A stretch of DNA of 64,000 nucleotides from DATEPR01 sp036491115 (GCA_036491115.1 DASXCQ010000045.1:28114-92113), one strand, 5' to 3'. Counted from the stretch's first letter, positions 29,979-39,670 are shown. A program made the numbers and translations. The notes: generated from the letters alone by a model not told the origin.

Positions 29979-30802
29979 GCGGCCAGCGACGATCCCGCCA
30001 GCACCAGTTGAGCGACATCCAACAGCGCCACGACGAGCACGGCCTGGAACACCACGCGGGAACCCGGCCGCCGCCCGGCGACCAGTCCGGCCGCCAGAAC
30101 CACCAGCGAGGCGCCGGCCAGTGCGACCCGTGCGGCCAGGTGACCGGTAGGCCCGAGCACCAGCACCACCGACGCGGCGAGCAGCAGCACGACGGCCGCC
30201 CATCGGCTGCCCGCCGCGCCGATCCGGTGCGGCAACCCGCGCACGCCGGTGGCGGCGTCCTCGGTGAGATCGGGCAGCACGTTGGCGAAGTGCGCCCCAC
30301 CGCCGAGGAGCGCGCCCGCGACCGGCAGCCACCACGGCGGATGGGGCGACGGGCCGAGTACGGCGAACACCGGCAGTAGCGCGAAGGACAGCAGGTAGGG
30401 CACGACGGAGGCGACGGTGGCCTTCAGACCGACGTCGTAGGCGAGCCCGAGGGCGACGGCGATCAGATGCAGCCCGCCGGCCAGCGGCCCGACCGCCAGG
30501 GACAACGGGACGCAGGCGATGCCGGCCACCAGCGCGCTCCCGCCGACCGTGGTGCGGCCGACCGCACCCGAAGCGACCGGCTTGTCCGTTCTCTTGGCCG
30601 CGACGTCCCGGTTGGCGTCGAGATAGTCGTTGGTCCAGCCGACACAGAACTGCCCGGTCAGCACGGCGACGCCCACCAGCACGGTCCCGGCGGCGTCCCG
30701 GCCGACGGCGACTGCGAGCAGGGTGGCGACGGCCGTCACCGCGGCACAGGCATCCGGATGACACGCCCGCACCAGCCCACCCACCGTGCCGGCTCGCCTC
30801 AC
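29975..30802 (-). CDS. UbiA-family prenyltransferase
   Basis: A 275-residue membrane enzyme with about eight helices and both Asp-rich motifs: NDYLDANRDVAAKRTDKP in the first loop and DLTEDAATG in the second. It transfers an isoprenyl chain to an aromatic or other acceptor in the membrane, as in quinone or tetraether-lipid pathways. The acceptor is not predictable. The open frame extends to 31096, but its first 98 codons are Arg/Ala-rich shadow sequence. The GTG at 30802 is the likely start. It overlaps the helicase gene by 4 bp, convergently. Confidence 0.82.
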
Positions 30803-31094
30803 CCGGCCGAGTCTGCCAGCCGGACGAGCTGTCGCCGCTCGCCGAGCCGGTGTTGCGACCGCCGGCCCTGGTCGGCACGCGGCCCGGGGCAGCCGCAGGT
30901 CCGCCGGCCGATGTCGCGCTGCCTGCCGCGCCGGCCGGCGGCCGGGCGAGCCGCCGCAAGTCGGCCGGCGGTTGGCCGCTGCGGGTCCACGACCCCGTTG
31001 CGCCGCCCACCTGCTCGCTTGCCTTGCTCGCCGGTGGCTGAGCGAGCCGTTGTCGCGATCGCCGCTGTCGGCGTGGCAGGCGATACTCCGCGTC
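30803..31094. other. divergent intergenic region
   Basis: A 292-bp very G+C-rich spacer between the divergent UbiA and DinB genes. It has open frames on both strands but only low-complexity Arg/Ala/Gly translations. No gene or clear regulatory element was seen. Confidence 0.5.
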
Positions 31095-31607
31095 ATGGCC
31101 GTACCGTTTCCGTCACCGACCGTCGCCGTGCCGTCGCGGAACGAGCTGTTCCTCCGCTATCTGGACTTCTTCCGCGCCACCCTGGTCGACAAACTGACCC
31201 GACTACCCGAGGCCGAGCTGCGCACCAGCGGGCTCCCCTCCGGCTGGACCCCGCTCGAACTGCTCAAACACCTCACCTACGTCGAACTCCGCTGGCTGGA
31301 CTGGGGCTTCGCCGGCACCGACGTCGCCGACCCGTGGGGTGACCACGACGGCACGGCATGGCACGTCGACCCGGACGAAACCCTGACCAACCTGGTCACC
31401 ACCCTCCACCACCAGGCCGAACGGACCCGCGAGATCGTCGAGGCGCACGAACTCACCGATGTCGGCCGGCCTGGCCCGCGCTGGGAGGGCGCCGACCCGG
31501 CGACCCTGGAACGCGTGCTGTGCCACGTGTTCCAGGAGTACGCCCGGCACGTCGGCCACCTGGACATCGTCGCCGAACTGGCGGACGCCGCGATCGTCGG
31601 CGAATAG
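31095..31607 (+). CDS. DinB/DUF664-family protein
   Basis: A 170-residue four-helix protein of the DinB-like superfamily. The metal-site histidine occurs in PLELLKHLTYVELRWLDW and the C-terminal histidines in HVFQEYARHVGHLDI. Members include mycothiol- or bacillithiol-dependent transferases and many uncharacterised proteins. The ATG at 31095 starts a protein of standard length; the earlier open frame is non-coding in composition. Confidence 0.85.
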   Translation: MAVPFPSPTVAVPSRNELFLRYLDFFRATLVDKLTRLPEAELRTSGLPSGWTPLELLKHLTYVELRWLDWGFAGTDVADPWGDHDGTAWHVDPDETLTNLVTTLHHQAERTREIVEAHELTDVGRPGPRWEGADPATLERVLCHVFQEYARHVGHLDIVAELADAAIVGE

Positions 31608-31659
31608 TCCATTGTAGACAAGCTTCCGCAAAGTCCGCCGATACGCAAGGCTGGGCGAC

Positions 31660-32253
31660 ATGGCGGACACCGAAACCGACCTGCGGCAGGGACTCACCGC
31701 GCTGGGCAACGGCGACGTCGCGACGGCCGAGCCGCTGTTACGAGGCGCGGCCGAGGCCGGGTCGCCCGACGCGATGCTCGCCCTGTGCACCCTGCTGCGC
31801 GACTCCGGACGGCCGGACGAGGCCGCCGAGTGGCTGTTCGACGCCGCCGAGACCGGGCACGCGGCGGCCAACAACATGCTCGGCGTGCTGCTCGTCCAGC
31901 AGGGCAGCCGGAAGTCGGCGCAGCGCGCGTTCCGCAGGGCCATCGCCGGTGGCGATCCCAACGCCCCCAACAATCTCGCGTTCCTGTTCGCCTCCGCCGG
32001 CCGCAACGACGACGCGGAAAGCCTGTTTCGGCAGGCGGTGGACGCCGGCAATCCGCACGCGTCGCTGAACCTGGGCGTGTTCCTGCGGTCGACCGGCCGC
32101 GCCGACGAGGCCGAACCGTGGTTACGCGCGGCGGCCGAGGCGGGCGACCCGACGGCGGAACAACACCTCGCCGACGAGCCCGGTCAGGGCTTCGCCGCCC
32201 GCGCCTCCGTCGTGTGGACACCAACCACGCCACACGACGACGACGGGGGATGA
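31660..32253 (+). CDS. TPR/Sel1-like repeat protein
   Basis: A 197-residue cytoplasmic protein made of about five helical repeats of 34-36 residues, recognisable by recurring A-x-x-GH/GNPHA-x-x-LG patterns (AANNMLGVLL, APNNLAFLFAS, ASLNLGVFLRS). It is probably a protein-interaction scaffold. Its stop TGA overlaps an in-frame ATG (32250) of the next gene, so the two may be co-translated. No catalytic domain is present. Confidence 0.8.
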   Translation: MADTETDLRQGLTALGNGDVATAEPLLRGAAEAGSPDAMLALCTLLRDSGRPDEAAEWLFDAAETGHAAANNMLGVLLVQQGSRKSAQRAFRRAIAGGDPNAPNNLAFLFASAGRNDDAESLFRQAVDAGNPHASLNLGVFLRSTGRADEAEPWLRAAAEAGDPTAEQHLADEPGQGFAARASVVWTPTTPHDDDGG

Positions 32254-32261
32254 TCGGGGTC

Positions 32262-33260
32262 ATGGCCGATGACCAGGACGGCGAGTTCAGCCGCGACATG
32301 CGCTACATCACCACCCGCATCACGGCGGACGGGCGGGACGGCTACCCGGTCGAACCGGGCCGGTACCGGCTGGCGGTGGCCAGGGCGTGCCCGTGGGCGA
32401 ACCGGGCGATCATCGTCCGGCGGCTGCTCGGCCTGGAGGACGCGCTGTCCATGGCGGTCGCCGGACCCACCCACGACGAGCGCAGTTGGACGTTCGACCT
32501 CGACCCCGGCGGCGTGGATCCGGTGCTGGGCATTCCCCGGCTGCGCGACGCCTACCTGGCCCGGTATCCCGACTACCCCCTGGGCATCACGGTCCCGGCG
32601 ATCGTGGACGTCCCCACCGGCCAGGTCGTGACCAACGACTTCGGCCAGCTGACCGTCGACCTGTCCACCGAGTGGCGCGCGTTTCACCGGCCGGGCGCGC
32701 CCGACCTGTACCCGGAACACCTGCGCGCCGAGATCGACGAGGTCTCGGAACTGGTGTTCCACGACGTGAACAACGGCGTCTACAAGGCGGGCTTCGCCTC
32801 CTCCCAGGAGGCGTACGAGCAGGCGTACGACGCGCTGTTCGCCCGCCTGGACCGGCTGTCCGACCGGCTGCGCGACCAGCGATACCTGGTCGGCGACACG
32901 ATCACCGAGGCGGACGTGCGCCTGTTCACCACGCTCGTCCGCTTCGATGCCGTGTACCACAACCACTTCAAGTGCAATCGGAACAAGCTGGTCGAGATGC
33001 CGGTGCTGTGGGCCTACACCCGGGACCTGTATCAGACTCCAGGTTTCGGCGACACGATCGACTTCCGGCAGATCAAGCGCCACTACTACGTGGTGCACCG
33101 GCAGCTCAACCCGAGCGGCATCGTCCCCACGGGCCCGGACCAGTCGTCGTGGCAGGTGCCGCACGACCGCGACCGGCTACCCAGCAGGCCGTTCGGCACC
33201 GGTACGCCACCGCCGCCACCGCGGCCGGCCGAGGTGGTCCCGGCCGACCACAACGTCTAG
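32262..33260 (+). CDS. glutathionyl-hydroquinone reductase-like protein (Xi-class GST fold)
   Basis: A 332-residue thioredoxin/GST-fold protein. The catalytic CPWA motif occurs in RACPWANRAIIVRRLLGL, followed by the conserved DVNNGVYKAGFA and the C-terminal helical domain DVRLFTTLVRFDAVYHNHFKCN. The family reduces glutathionyl-hydroquinones with a catalytic cysteine. Actinomycetes generally make mycothiol instead of glutathione, so the natural thiol is probably mycothiol. The start at 32262 is chosen by spacing; an ATG four codons upstream overlaps the TPR gene stop as ATGA. It ends in a 4-bp convergent overlap with the next gene. Confidence 0.88.
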   Translation: MADDQDGEFSRDMRYITTRITADGRDGYPVEPGRYRLAVARACPWANRAIIVRRLLGLEDALSMAVAGPTHDERSWTFDLDPGGVDPVLGIPRLRDAYLARYPDYPLGITVPAIVDVPTGQVVTNDFGQLTVDLSTEWRAFHRPGAPDLYPEHLRAEIDEVSELVFHDVNNGVYKAGFASSQEAYEQAYDALFARLDRLSDRLRDQRYLVGDTITEADVRLFTTLVRFDAVYHNHFKCNRNKLVEMPVLWAYTRDLYQTPGFGDTIDFRQIKRHYYVVHRQLNPSGIVPTGPDQSSWQVPHDRDRLPSRPFGTGTPPPPPRPAEVVPADHNV

Positions 33261-33664
33261 CGGGGGGCCAGGTCGACCAGGGGGATCTCCCGGCCGGCCT
33301 GGGCCGCATGGTCGGTGAAGAACGGGAACAGCGACGTGACGTCCCGCCAGACCCGGTCCCGCTCGTCGCCGGCCAGCGTCGTGGCCACGGCGTCGTACCG
33401 CTGGTCGCCCACCTCGACCACGACGTGCGGGTCGGCGACCAGGTTCCGGTACCAGTCCGGAGCCTTGGTCGCGCCCGCGTTGGAGGCCATGACGACGATC
33501 CGGTCACCGTCCCGGTGGAACATCATCGGCGTGGTGTGCCGCCGACCGGTCCGGGTGCCGACGGTGGTGAGCAGCAGCAGCCCCTCACGGTGCATGCCCT
33601 CGACCTCACCACCGGCCCGGAACTGCTCGATCACCCGTCGGTTGATCTCCTGGATGTTGTCCAT
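33257..33664 (-). CDS. deazaflavin (F420)-dependent nitroreductase-family protein
   Basis: A 135-residue split-barrel protein of the FDOR-A/DDN family. It has LLLLTTVGTRTGRRHTTPM and VMASNAGATKAPDWYRNLVA, the segments that hold F420 phosphate and ring. Such proteins use reduced F420 to reduce quinones or other electrophiles. Its presence implies that the host makes F420. It overlaps the upstream ankyrin gene by 34 bp. Confidence 0.92.
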   Translation of the reverse strand: MDNIQEINRRVIEQFRAGGEVEGMHREGLLLLTTVGTRTGRRHTTPMMFHRDGDRIVVMASNAGATKAPDWYRNLVADPHVVVEVGDQRYDAVATTLAGDERDRVWRDVTSLFPFFTDHAAQAGREIPLVDLAPR

Positions 33665-35142
33665 TCCGCCTCCGTCAACAGGCCCACCAGCGCGGACCGG
33701 CCGGCGTCGCGAGCCCAGTCCGCCGGCGTCGCGCCACCGTGCCGGTCCCGCAGGCCGACGTCGGCACCCAACGCCAGTAGCCGCCGGGCGAGGTCGACGT
33801 CACCCCGGTCCGCTGCCGCGTGCAGCGCAGTCTGCCATTCGGCCTCGACGGGTGCATCCAGACGCCCGGAGGCGTTGACCGAGAATCCGGCCGCCACCGC
33901 CAGCTCGACGGCGTCCACCCGACCCTGGCCGGCCGCCCACACCACCAGTCCGGGCCGGCGCCGCACCGCGTCGGCCACCACGTCGGCAGGCGTGGCCTCG
34001 ACCGCGGCCCGATCACCGGCCAGGATCGCGCCCACGAGCGTGTCGACGGCGTCCAGAACAGGCTCGGCGGCGCCCAGCTGGCGCAGCCGCGCTGCGAGCT
34101 CCCGGTTGCCGTTGACCAGGGCGATCTCGATCGGCGTCCGGGCGGTCCGGCTGGACCGCCTCGGCGCCACGATCGGGGCCACCACGTCGACACCGTGCGC
34201 GGCCAGCAGGTCGACCCTGGCCCGCTGGTCGTGGCTGACCGCCCAGTCCAGCAGGCTGGCCAGCATCGTCGACGGCGACTCGAGCTGGTCGCCGAGCAAC
34301 CGGTGCCACGGACCGCCATCGCCCCTGCCCAACCCGAACTCGAACAGCAGCACGAGGTGGTCGTCGTTGGTGCCGAACATCCGGTCGTAGAGCGTCTGGC
34401 CGTCGTCGGGGTCGGCGCCCGCCCGCAGCAGCCGCCGGGCGAGCGGAATGGCGTGCGGATGCGCCGGCTGCCCGGACCAGTCGGCCGCGAACACCCCGGT
34501 GAGCACGGTGAACGGCGTGGGCAGGCCGAGGAAGAACCGGCCGTCGTTCGGGTCGGCACCCGCGTCCAGCAGCAGCTGCGCCGTGGCGAGGGTGGCCGCC
34601 AGGTCGATGTCCGGATCGTGCCGGGCGTACGCCTGGTACAGCAGCGGTGACCAGCCGAACGGCCCGCACGCGGCCGTGGCGGCACCGGGATCGGCGGCGA
34701 GCAGCGCCCGGACGGCGTCGACGTCGGCACACGCTGCGGCCACCCCGAGCTGCCTGACGGGCAGGTCGGGGTGGCCGGCCAGCAGTCGGGCGGCCTCTGC
34801 CCGGTGCGCCGGGTCGTCGTCGGCGAAGTTCAGGCAGGCCAGCCGCAGGAACCGGTCGGTGGGGCTCTCGTCCGCCGACGGTTCGGGCAGCACCCAGGTG
34901 CGGGCGTTGATGACCTCGACGTGCCTGCGCAGCCGCGCCCACGTGGTGAACCGGTGGTGGTGGGCGAGTGCCGACTGGGCGGCGGCCAGTGGGAAATCGG
35001 GCCCGGCCGGTGCGGACGCTCGGTGTTCGGTGACGAAGGCGACGGCCGTGGCGGCACCGGCGCGCACGGCCCGCTGGAGTTCGCGGGCCTGCTTGCGGAG
35101 CTGGTCCGGATCGGGTTGTTCGGGCAGCGGAGCGGTCGGCAT
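33631..35142 (-). CDS. ankyrin-repeat protein
   Basis: A 503-residue cytoplasmic protein with a conserved N-terminal helical region (PDPDQLRKQARELQRAVRAG) found in a family of actinobacterial ankyrin proteins. A series of ankyrin repeats follows; the clearest are TAQLLLDAGADPNDGRFF, LARRLLRAGADPDDGQTL and LARRLLALGADVGLRDRHGG near the C-terminus. It probably binds proteins. The 3' end overlaps the F420-family gene, so both are likely transcribed together from upstream of 35142. Confidence 0.85.
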   Translation of the reverse strand: MPTAPLPEQPDPDQLRKQARELQRAVRAGAATAVAFVTEHRASAPAGPDFPLAAAQSALAHHHRFTTWARLRRHVEVINARTWVLPEPSADESPTDRFLRLACLNFADDDPAHRAEAARLLAGHPDLPVRQLGVAAACADVDAVRALLAADPGAATAACGPFGWSPLLYQAYARHDPDIDLAATLATAQLLLDAGADPNDGRFFLGLPTPFTVLTGVFAADWSGQPAHPHAIPLARRLLRAGADPDDGQTLYDRMFGTNDDHLVLLFEFGLGRGDGGPWHRLLGDQLESPSTMLASLLDWAVSHDQRARVDLLAAHGVDVVAPIVAPRRSSRTARTPIEIALVNGNRELAARLRQLGAAEPVLDAVDTLVGAILAGDRAAVEATPADVVADAVRRRPGLVVWAAGQGRVDAVELAVAAGFSVNASGRLDAPVEAEWQTALHAAADRGDVDLARRLLALGADVGLRDRHGGATPADWARDAGRSALVGLLTEAEWTTSRRSTDG

Positions 35143-35509
35143 GGCGACCTCCTTCCGTGTCCCGGTGGTCCGCCGAACCGGGCGAAAGGAGGTGGCTGTC
35201 GAACGTGGTCAGCGCACCGCGTACCAGGTGGGCTCAGCCCTGTCCGCGGACCCGGAGGCGCCCTGCACGCCGACGCCAGTCTAGCGAGTCGGCCCGGCGG
35301 CAGCGACATTGCGCCGATTGTCGGTCCGCAACAATCAATACCGAAACAGTTTTTCGAATGTTCAGGAAAAACATCTCCGCGTACCACTTATCCTCTTTTG
35401 TCTGGTGATGCGGAGCGTGACGTGCCCGTATTGTCAAATGTGAACGAGCAAATAGTTGCTACGACGGGAGTAGTGACATGGCGTCCATGCGCAGCGTAGA
35501 ACCGCATTC
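35143..35509. promoter_or_regulatory. divergent intergenic region with candidate promoter for the M28 peptidase gene
   Basis: A 367-bp spacer. The part nearest the peptidase gene (35300-35480) is A+T-rich. TTGTCA at 35431-35436 with TAGTTG at 35453-35458 (16-bp spacing) is the best vegetative promoter candidate. No gene was seen. Confidence 0.35.
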
Positions 35510-36976
35510 ATGTCCACCACCTCACCAGGGCAGGAATCCTCACCGATGCGACCCACCCGTCGCGGTTTTCTCACCGCGGGTGCGGCCGCCGCCGTCGCCG
35601 GGGCGGCCACCCTCGCCGCACCGGGGATCGCCTCCGCCGACCCAGGAAGCGGCAACAACGTCGACTTTCCGGACGGCCCGGGGGCGCAGCTGCGCCCCCA
35701 GGCGCCGGAAAAGGAACTGAAGGACATCCTCAAGGAGATCGACGGCGAGCGGCAGCGCGCCATCATCCAGAAGCTGACCACCTTCGGCACCCGCCACACG
35801 CTGTCCAGCCAGACAGATCCGAACCGCGGCATCGGCGCCGCCCGAGACTGGATCTTCGCCGAAATGCAGGCACTGGCCGCGCCGTCCAACGGCCGGATGA
35901 CGGTCGAACTCCAGTCGTTCACCCAGCCGGTCGCGGCCAACATCCCGACGCCCACCGTGATCACGAACGTCATCACGACGCTGCACGGATCGGTCGAACC
36001 GGACCGCATCTACGTGGTGTCCGGCCACTACGACTCCCGCGTCACCGACCTGGCGAACTTCACCAGCGACGCCCCCGGCGCCGATGACGACGGCTCCGGC
36101 GTCGCCGCGGTGCTGGAGATGATCCGGGTCATGGCGACCCGCGAGTCGAAGGCCACCCTGGTCTTCGCCGCCGTGGCCGGCGAGGAGCAGGGCCTGTTCG
36201 GCTCGGCCTTCATGGCGCAGCAGTTCAAGGCCGCGGGGGCGGACATCCAGGGCATGTTCACCAACGACATCGTCGGTAGCCCGAAGGCCGACGACGGCAC
36301 CATCGACCCGCACGCGCTCCGCTTGTTCGCCCCGGGCATCCCGGACACCGAGACCGCGGCGCAGCGGGCGCGGCGGCAGCAGGAAGGTGGCGACAACGAC
36401 GGGCCGAGCCGGCAGTTGGGCAGGTTCGTCACGAACGTCGCCAACAACAGCGACACCGACCTGCAGGTGCACCTCGTCTACCGGCGGGACCGCTACCTGC
36501 GCGGTGGCGATCACGCCTCGTTCCTCGCCCAGGGCTACCCGGCGGCCCGGTTCACCGAACCGCACGAGAACTTCGCCCACCAGCACCAGGACACCAGGAT
36601 CGTCAACGGTGTCCAGTTCGGTGACCTGATCGAGTTCGTCGACTTCGACTTCCTGGAGCGGGTCACCAGGGTCAACATGTCGGCGATGTGGTCGCTGGGC
36701 AACGGCCCTGGCACACCGAAGAACGTGTCGCTGGACGACAGCGTGCTGACCAACAGCAGCACCATCTCCTGGGCCGCCAGCACCGACCCGGACGTCGCCG
36801 GCTACGAGATCGTGTGGCGGCCGTGCACCGAGCCGGACTGGACCAATGTGATCGCGGTCGGCAACGTCCTGACCGCCACCGTGCCGCTGGCCAAGGACAA
36901 CCTGTTCCTCGGCGTGCGCGCGGTGGACGCGGCGGGCCGGCACAGCCCGGTCGCGTTCGCCGTGGGGCTCTTCTAA
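35510..36976 (+). CDS. Tat-exported M28-family metallopeptidase
   Basis: A 488-residue secreted zinc peptidase. A twin-arginine signal (PTRRGFLTAGAAAAVAG) is cleaved after ASA. Two-zinc ligands are visible: His and Asp in VVSGHYDSR, Asp in GADDDGSGVAA, the catalytic EE in AVAGEEQGLFGS, Asp in FTNDIVGSP and His in EPHENFAHQHQD. A C-terminal Ig/FN3-like domain (~400-488) follows. The family contains aminopeptidases and folate/glutamate carboxypeptidases. An alternative ATG at 35546 would leave a shorter but still complete Tat signal. Confidence 0.9.
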   Translation: MSTTSPGQESSPMRPTRRGFLTAGAAAAVAGAATLAAPGIASADPGSGNNVDFPDGPGAQLRPQAPEKELKDILKEIDGERQRAIIQKLTTFGTRHTLSSQTDPNRGIGAARDWIFAEMQALAAPSNGRMTVELQSFTQPVAANIPTPTVITNVITTLHGSVEPDRIYVVSGHYDSRVTDLANFTSDAPGADDDGSGVAAVLEMIRVMATRESKATLVFAAVAGEEQGLFGSAFMAQQFKAAGADIQGMFTNDIVGSPKADDGTIDPHALRLFAPGIPDTETAAQRARRQQEGGDNDGPSRQLGRFVTNVANNSDTDLQVHLVYRRDRYLRGGDHASFLAQGYPAARFTEPHENFAHQHQDTRIVNGVQFGDLIEFVDFDFLERVTRVNMSAMWSLGNGPGTPKNVSLDDSVLTNSSTISWAASTDPDVAGYEIVWRPCTEPDWTNVIAVGNVLTATVPLAKDNLFLGVRAVDAAGRHSPVAFAVGLF

Positions 36977-37040
36977 CCGGCAGCCGTTCCGGGCCGTCCG
37001 CAGGTGGCGGCCCGGGACGGTCGGTCGCCAGGCTGCGCCG

Positions 37041-37276
37041 ATGCCCCGCGCCCCGATCATCGACGGCACCGGCATGATCGGCGCCGCCGGGATCCTGCTC
37101 GACGACGACGCCGAACCCGGCCACCACCCGTGGAGAGCAGCCATCCGGTCGTCCTCGACATGACCGCCGCCGGCGGCCCTGCCGTGGACACGGAGTACTT
37201 CGCCGGGATGTTCGACTACGCGGCCGAGGATGCCTACCTGGCCACGCATCCGGGTCAGGCGGCTGCCGCTCGGTAG
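37041..37276 (+). pseudogene. possible frameshifted gene remnant, unrecognised
   Basis: Two short peptides with protein-like composition lie in different + frames. IIDGTGMIGAAGILLDDD (from 37041) runs into a stop at 37161. SSHPVVLDMTAAGGPAV and YFAGMFDYAAEDAYLATHPG run to 37276 in the neighbouring frame. Joined near 37130 by a frameshift they would form one small protein. No family was recognised. Its tail lies inside the 3' end of the convergent thioesterase gene. Confidence 0.25.
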
Positions 37277-38007
37277 GAGAGCGTCGCGGCGATCTCGGTG
37301 GCCACCGCGTACCGGGTCATCTCGTCCAGCAGGTAGAAGTGCCCGCCGGGCAGGGTGCGAAACCGCACGCCCGCGGCGACCCGCGCGGCCCACACGGCCG
37401 GTTCGGTCGGCCCTACCAGCGGGTCGTCACCGCCGTGCAGCACGGTCAGCGGCACTCGCAGCCTGCCCAGTTCGCGGCCGGCGAACCCGTTGGCCAGGGC
37501 CAGGTCACTGCCCAGCACGTCGAGGAGATGGTTCTGCCACACCGGACTGGCCATCACCTCGGCAGGCGTGCCACCGGCCTTCTCCACCAGGTCCAGCAAC
37601 CGCCTGCGGTGCTCGGCCGGGTCGGGTACCGCTTCGGACGGACCGGTGGGGTAGGCGCTGACCACCAGCGAGTCGAACCATCCCGGTTCCAGATCGGCCA
37701 GTGCGGCCGCGATCGCCGCGCCCATGCTGTGTCCGAACAGGACGGTCGGCACCGGGCGCAGCTGTCGGATGTCCCGCAGCACACCGGAGATCACCACGTT
37801 CGGGTCGCCACCGACGCTGGACGCCCGCTCGGCGAACCGCCGCTCCCTACCGGGCAGGGTGACGCCGACGACCTCGATGTCGTCGGGCAGGCACTCCCAC
37901 ATCGGCGCCAGCGCGTTCGGTCCGGCGCCCGCGTGCGGGACGACGATCGCCCGGCGGAGCGGTCCGCGGCGGCCGGGTCGCAGCAGCGAGAGCCAGTTCT
38001 GCGGCAT
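37255..38007 (-). CDS. type II thioesterase (NRPS/PKS editing alpha/beta hydrolase)
   Basis: A 250-residue alpha/beta hydrolase of the TEII family. The nucleophile elbow is LFGHSMGAAIAA (Ser about residue 90), the acid is in LHGGDDPLV and the histidine in LPGGHFYLLDE. Such enzymes remove misprimed acyl groups from carrier proteins. No assembly line is adjacent; the nearest carrier protein is about 23 kb away in the 60 kb operon, so this is an orphan. The ATG at 38007 with GAGGA seven bases upstream is preferred to the longer frame. Confidence 0.88.
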   Translation of the reverse strand: MPQNWLSLLRPGRRGPLRRAIVVPHAGAGPNALAPMWECLPDDIEVVGVTLPGRERRFAERASSVGGDPNVVISGVLRDIRQLRPVPTVLFGHSMGAAIAAALADLEPGWFDSLVVSAYPTGPSEAVPDPAEHRRRLLDLVEKAGGTPAEVMASPVWQNHLLDVLGSDLALANGFAGRELGRLRVPLTVLHGGDDPLVGPTEPAVWAARVAAGVRFRTLPGGHFYLLDEMTRYAVATEIAATLSYRAAAA

Positions 38008-38398
38008 GGCGGATTCCTCACCGGTGTCGACGGCGTCTGGCCCGCCGGCGACTCGGCGGCACCATTCACGGTAGGGCGGGCCGGCCGGGCGACGATTCCT
38101 CCGCATTGCGAAGTGCGACATTTCGCCGGGCATTCCAGCACGGCAAAAGAATTGCCGCGGGCATTCCGACGCCGCAGGAGGCCGGCGGGTGCGGAGGTGA
38201 CGGTGCCGACATGACCGGTCACGTGAGAGCACTCACGGCAGGCCAGATTAATCCCCTTTCCGGTGGTCAGTCGGCCATTATCGGCAGGTTCACCCGGCCG
38301 GGTGGGCACGTTGTGCTTATCCGGCTAGTCTGCCCACTGTTGTGGCATCGCGGGATCGCATCGCCAGCAATGGCGGGCATGGTGAGGGGTGAGGACCA
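38008..38398. other. divergent intergenic region
   Basis: A 391-bp spacer between the divergent thioesterase and GGDEF genes, moderately A+T-rich around 38100-38340. It must contain both promoters. TTGTGC near 38309 with TAGTCT about 17 bp later is a weak candidate for the GGDEF gene. No coding sequence was recognised. Confidence 0.4.
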
Positions 38399-39670
38399 GT
38401 GTCTGCGCCGGTCGCCGGACCGTCCCGGTGGGTGCGCGGCTGGGAGCTGTGGTCCCTGCCGCGGCGTTGCGTCGTCTATGTCCTCGTGGTCGACGCGCTG
38501 GCGATCGTCGCCGTCGCGAGTGTCATCCCGATCAGTGCCGTCGACCGAGCCGCGCTGGCCCGCATGGGTTTCCTGCTCGGCGGCATGATCCTGCACGTCG
38601 AGCTGACCAGGAACGTCGAGCGGGTCCGCCGGGTGACCGCGGCGCCCGGCGTGTCGGTGGACAGCTTCACGGTGTGGCATTTCGCCGGCGTCCTCGTGCT
38701 GCCGCCCGCGCTGGCCTGCGCGCTGGTCGCGGCCGGCCACGTCTACGGCTGGTTCCGGGTGTGGCGCGGGGTCCGGCGCCTGCACCGGTGGGTGCACAGC
38801 GACGCCAGCGTCCAACTCGCGACCGTCGCGTCCGTGCTGATCCTGCGTGCGGGCCCCGGTCCACATCCCGGCGTGCCGATGGGCTGGATCGGGATCGGTG
38901 TGATCGCCGTGGCGTGTGTCGTCCGGTGGTTCATCAACTACTCGCTCGTCGTGACCGCAGTCCTGCTGAGCTCGCCGACGGTCAGCCTGCGCCAGGCCGC
39001 GGGCGAACCCGGGGAACAGGTCGTCGAGGCCAGCTCGATGGGCCTGGGCATCGTGGTCGCCGGCCTGATCCTGTTCGACCCACCGCTGCTGATCGGCGTG
39101 CTGGCCGCGTTACTCGCGCTGCACCGCGGCGCGCTGCTCACCCAGCAGTACCGCAAGGCCGCCCGCACCGACCCGAAGACCGGGCTGCACAGCGCCACCT
39201 GGTGGCACGAGGTGGCCGAACGCGCCTTCGCCCACGCCGCGGCCAACCGTGCCCAGATCGGCATGCTGATGCTGGACCTCGACCATTTCAAACAGGTCAA
39301 CGACACCCACGGTCACCTGGCGGGCGACGCCGTGCTCCGCGCGGTGGCCGAGGAACTGGCGGTCGACCTGAGACAGAGCGACGCCACCGGCCGCTGGGGC
39401 GGGGAGGAGTTCGCCATCCTGCTGCCCGACGTGGCGGCCGCCGAGGTCGGCGCCATCGCCGAGCGGATCCGCGTGCGGGTGCACGATCTCGCCGTGAAGG
39501 TCAACCACGAGTACGTGATCGACCAGTTCACCGTGTCCATCGGCGGCGCGCACTATCCGAGCAAGGGAATCACCAGCATCGACGACCTGTTGCTGGCCGC
39601 GGACACCGCGCTGTACGCGGCGAAGCAGGCCGGCCGGGACCAGGTGTGCCTGAGCCGCCCGGAGATCTGA
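38399..39670 (+). CDS. membrane-bound diguanylate cyclase (GGDEF)
   Basis: A 423-residue enzyme making cyclic di-GMP from two GTP. The N-terminal half has about six hydrophobic segments and acts as an unknown sensor. The catalytic domain (~255-420) has the active-site variant GGEEF in ATGRWGGEEFAILLPD. An RxxD inhibitory site (RQSD) lies five residues before it, so product inhibition is expected. Metal-binding LMLDLDHFKQVND is intact. The GTG at 38399 follows GAGGA. No EAL domain is present. Confidence 0.94.
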   Translation: MSAPVAGPSRWVRGWELWSLPRRCVVYVLVVDALAIVAVASVIPISAVDRAALARMGFLLGGMILHVELTRNVERVRRVTAAPGVSVDSFTVWHFAGVLVLPPALACALVAAGHVYGWFRVWRGVRRLHRWVHSDASVQLATVASVLILRAGPGPHPGVPMGWIGIGVIAVACVVRWFINYSLVVTAVLLSSPTVSLRQAAGEPGEQVVEASSMGLGIVVAGLILFDPPLLIGVLAALLALHRGALLTQQYRKAARTDPKTGLHSATWWHEVAERAFAHAAANRAQIGMLMLDLDHFKQVNDTHGHLAGDAVLRAVAEELAVDLRQSDATGRWGGEEFAILLPDVAAAEVGAIAERIRVRVHDLAVKVNHEYVIDQFTVSIGGAHYPSKGITSIDDLLLAADTALYAAKQAGRDQVCLSRPEI

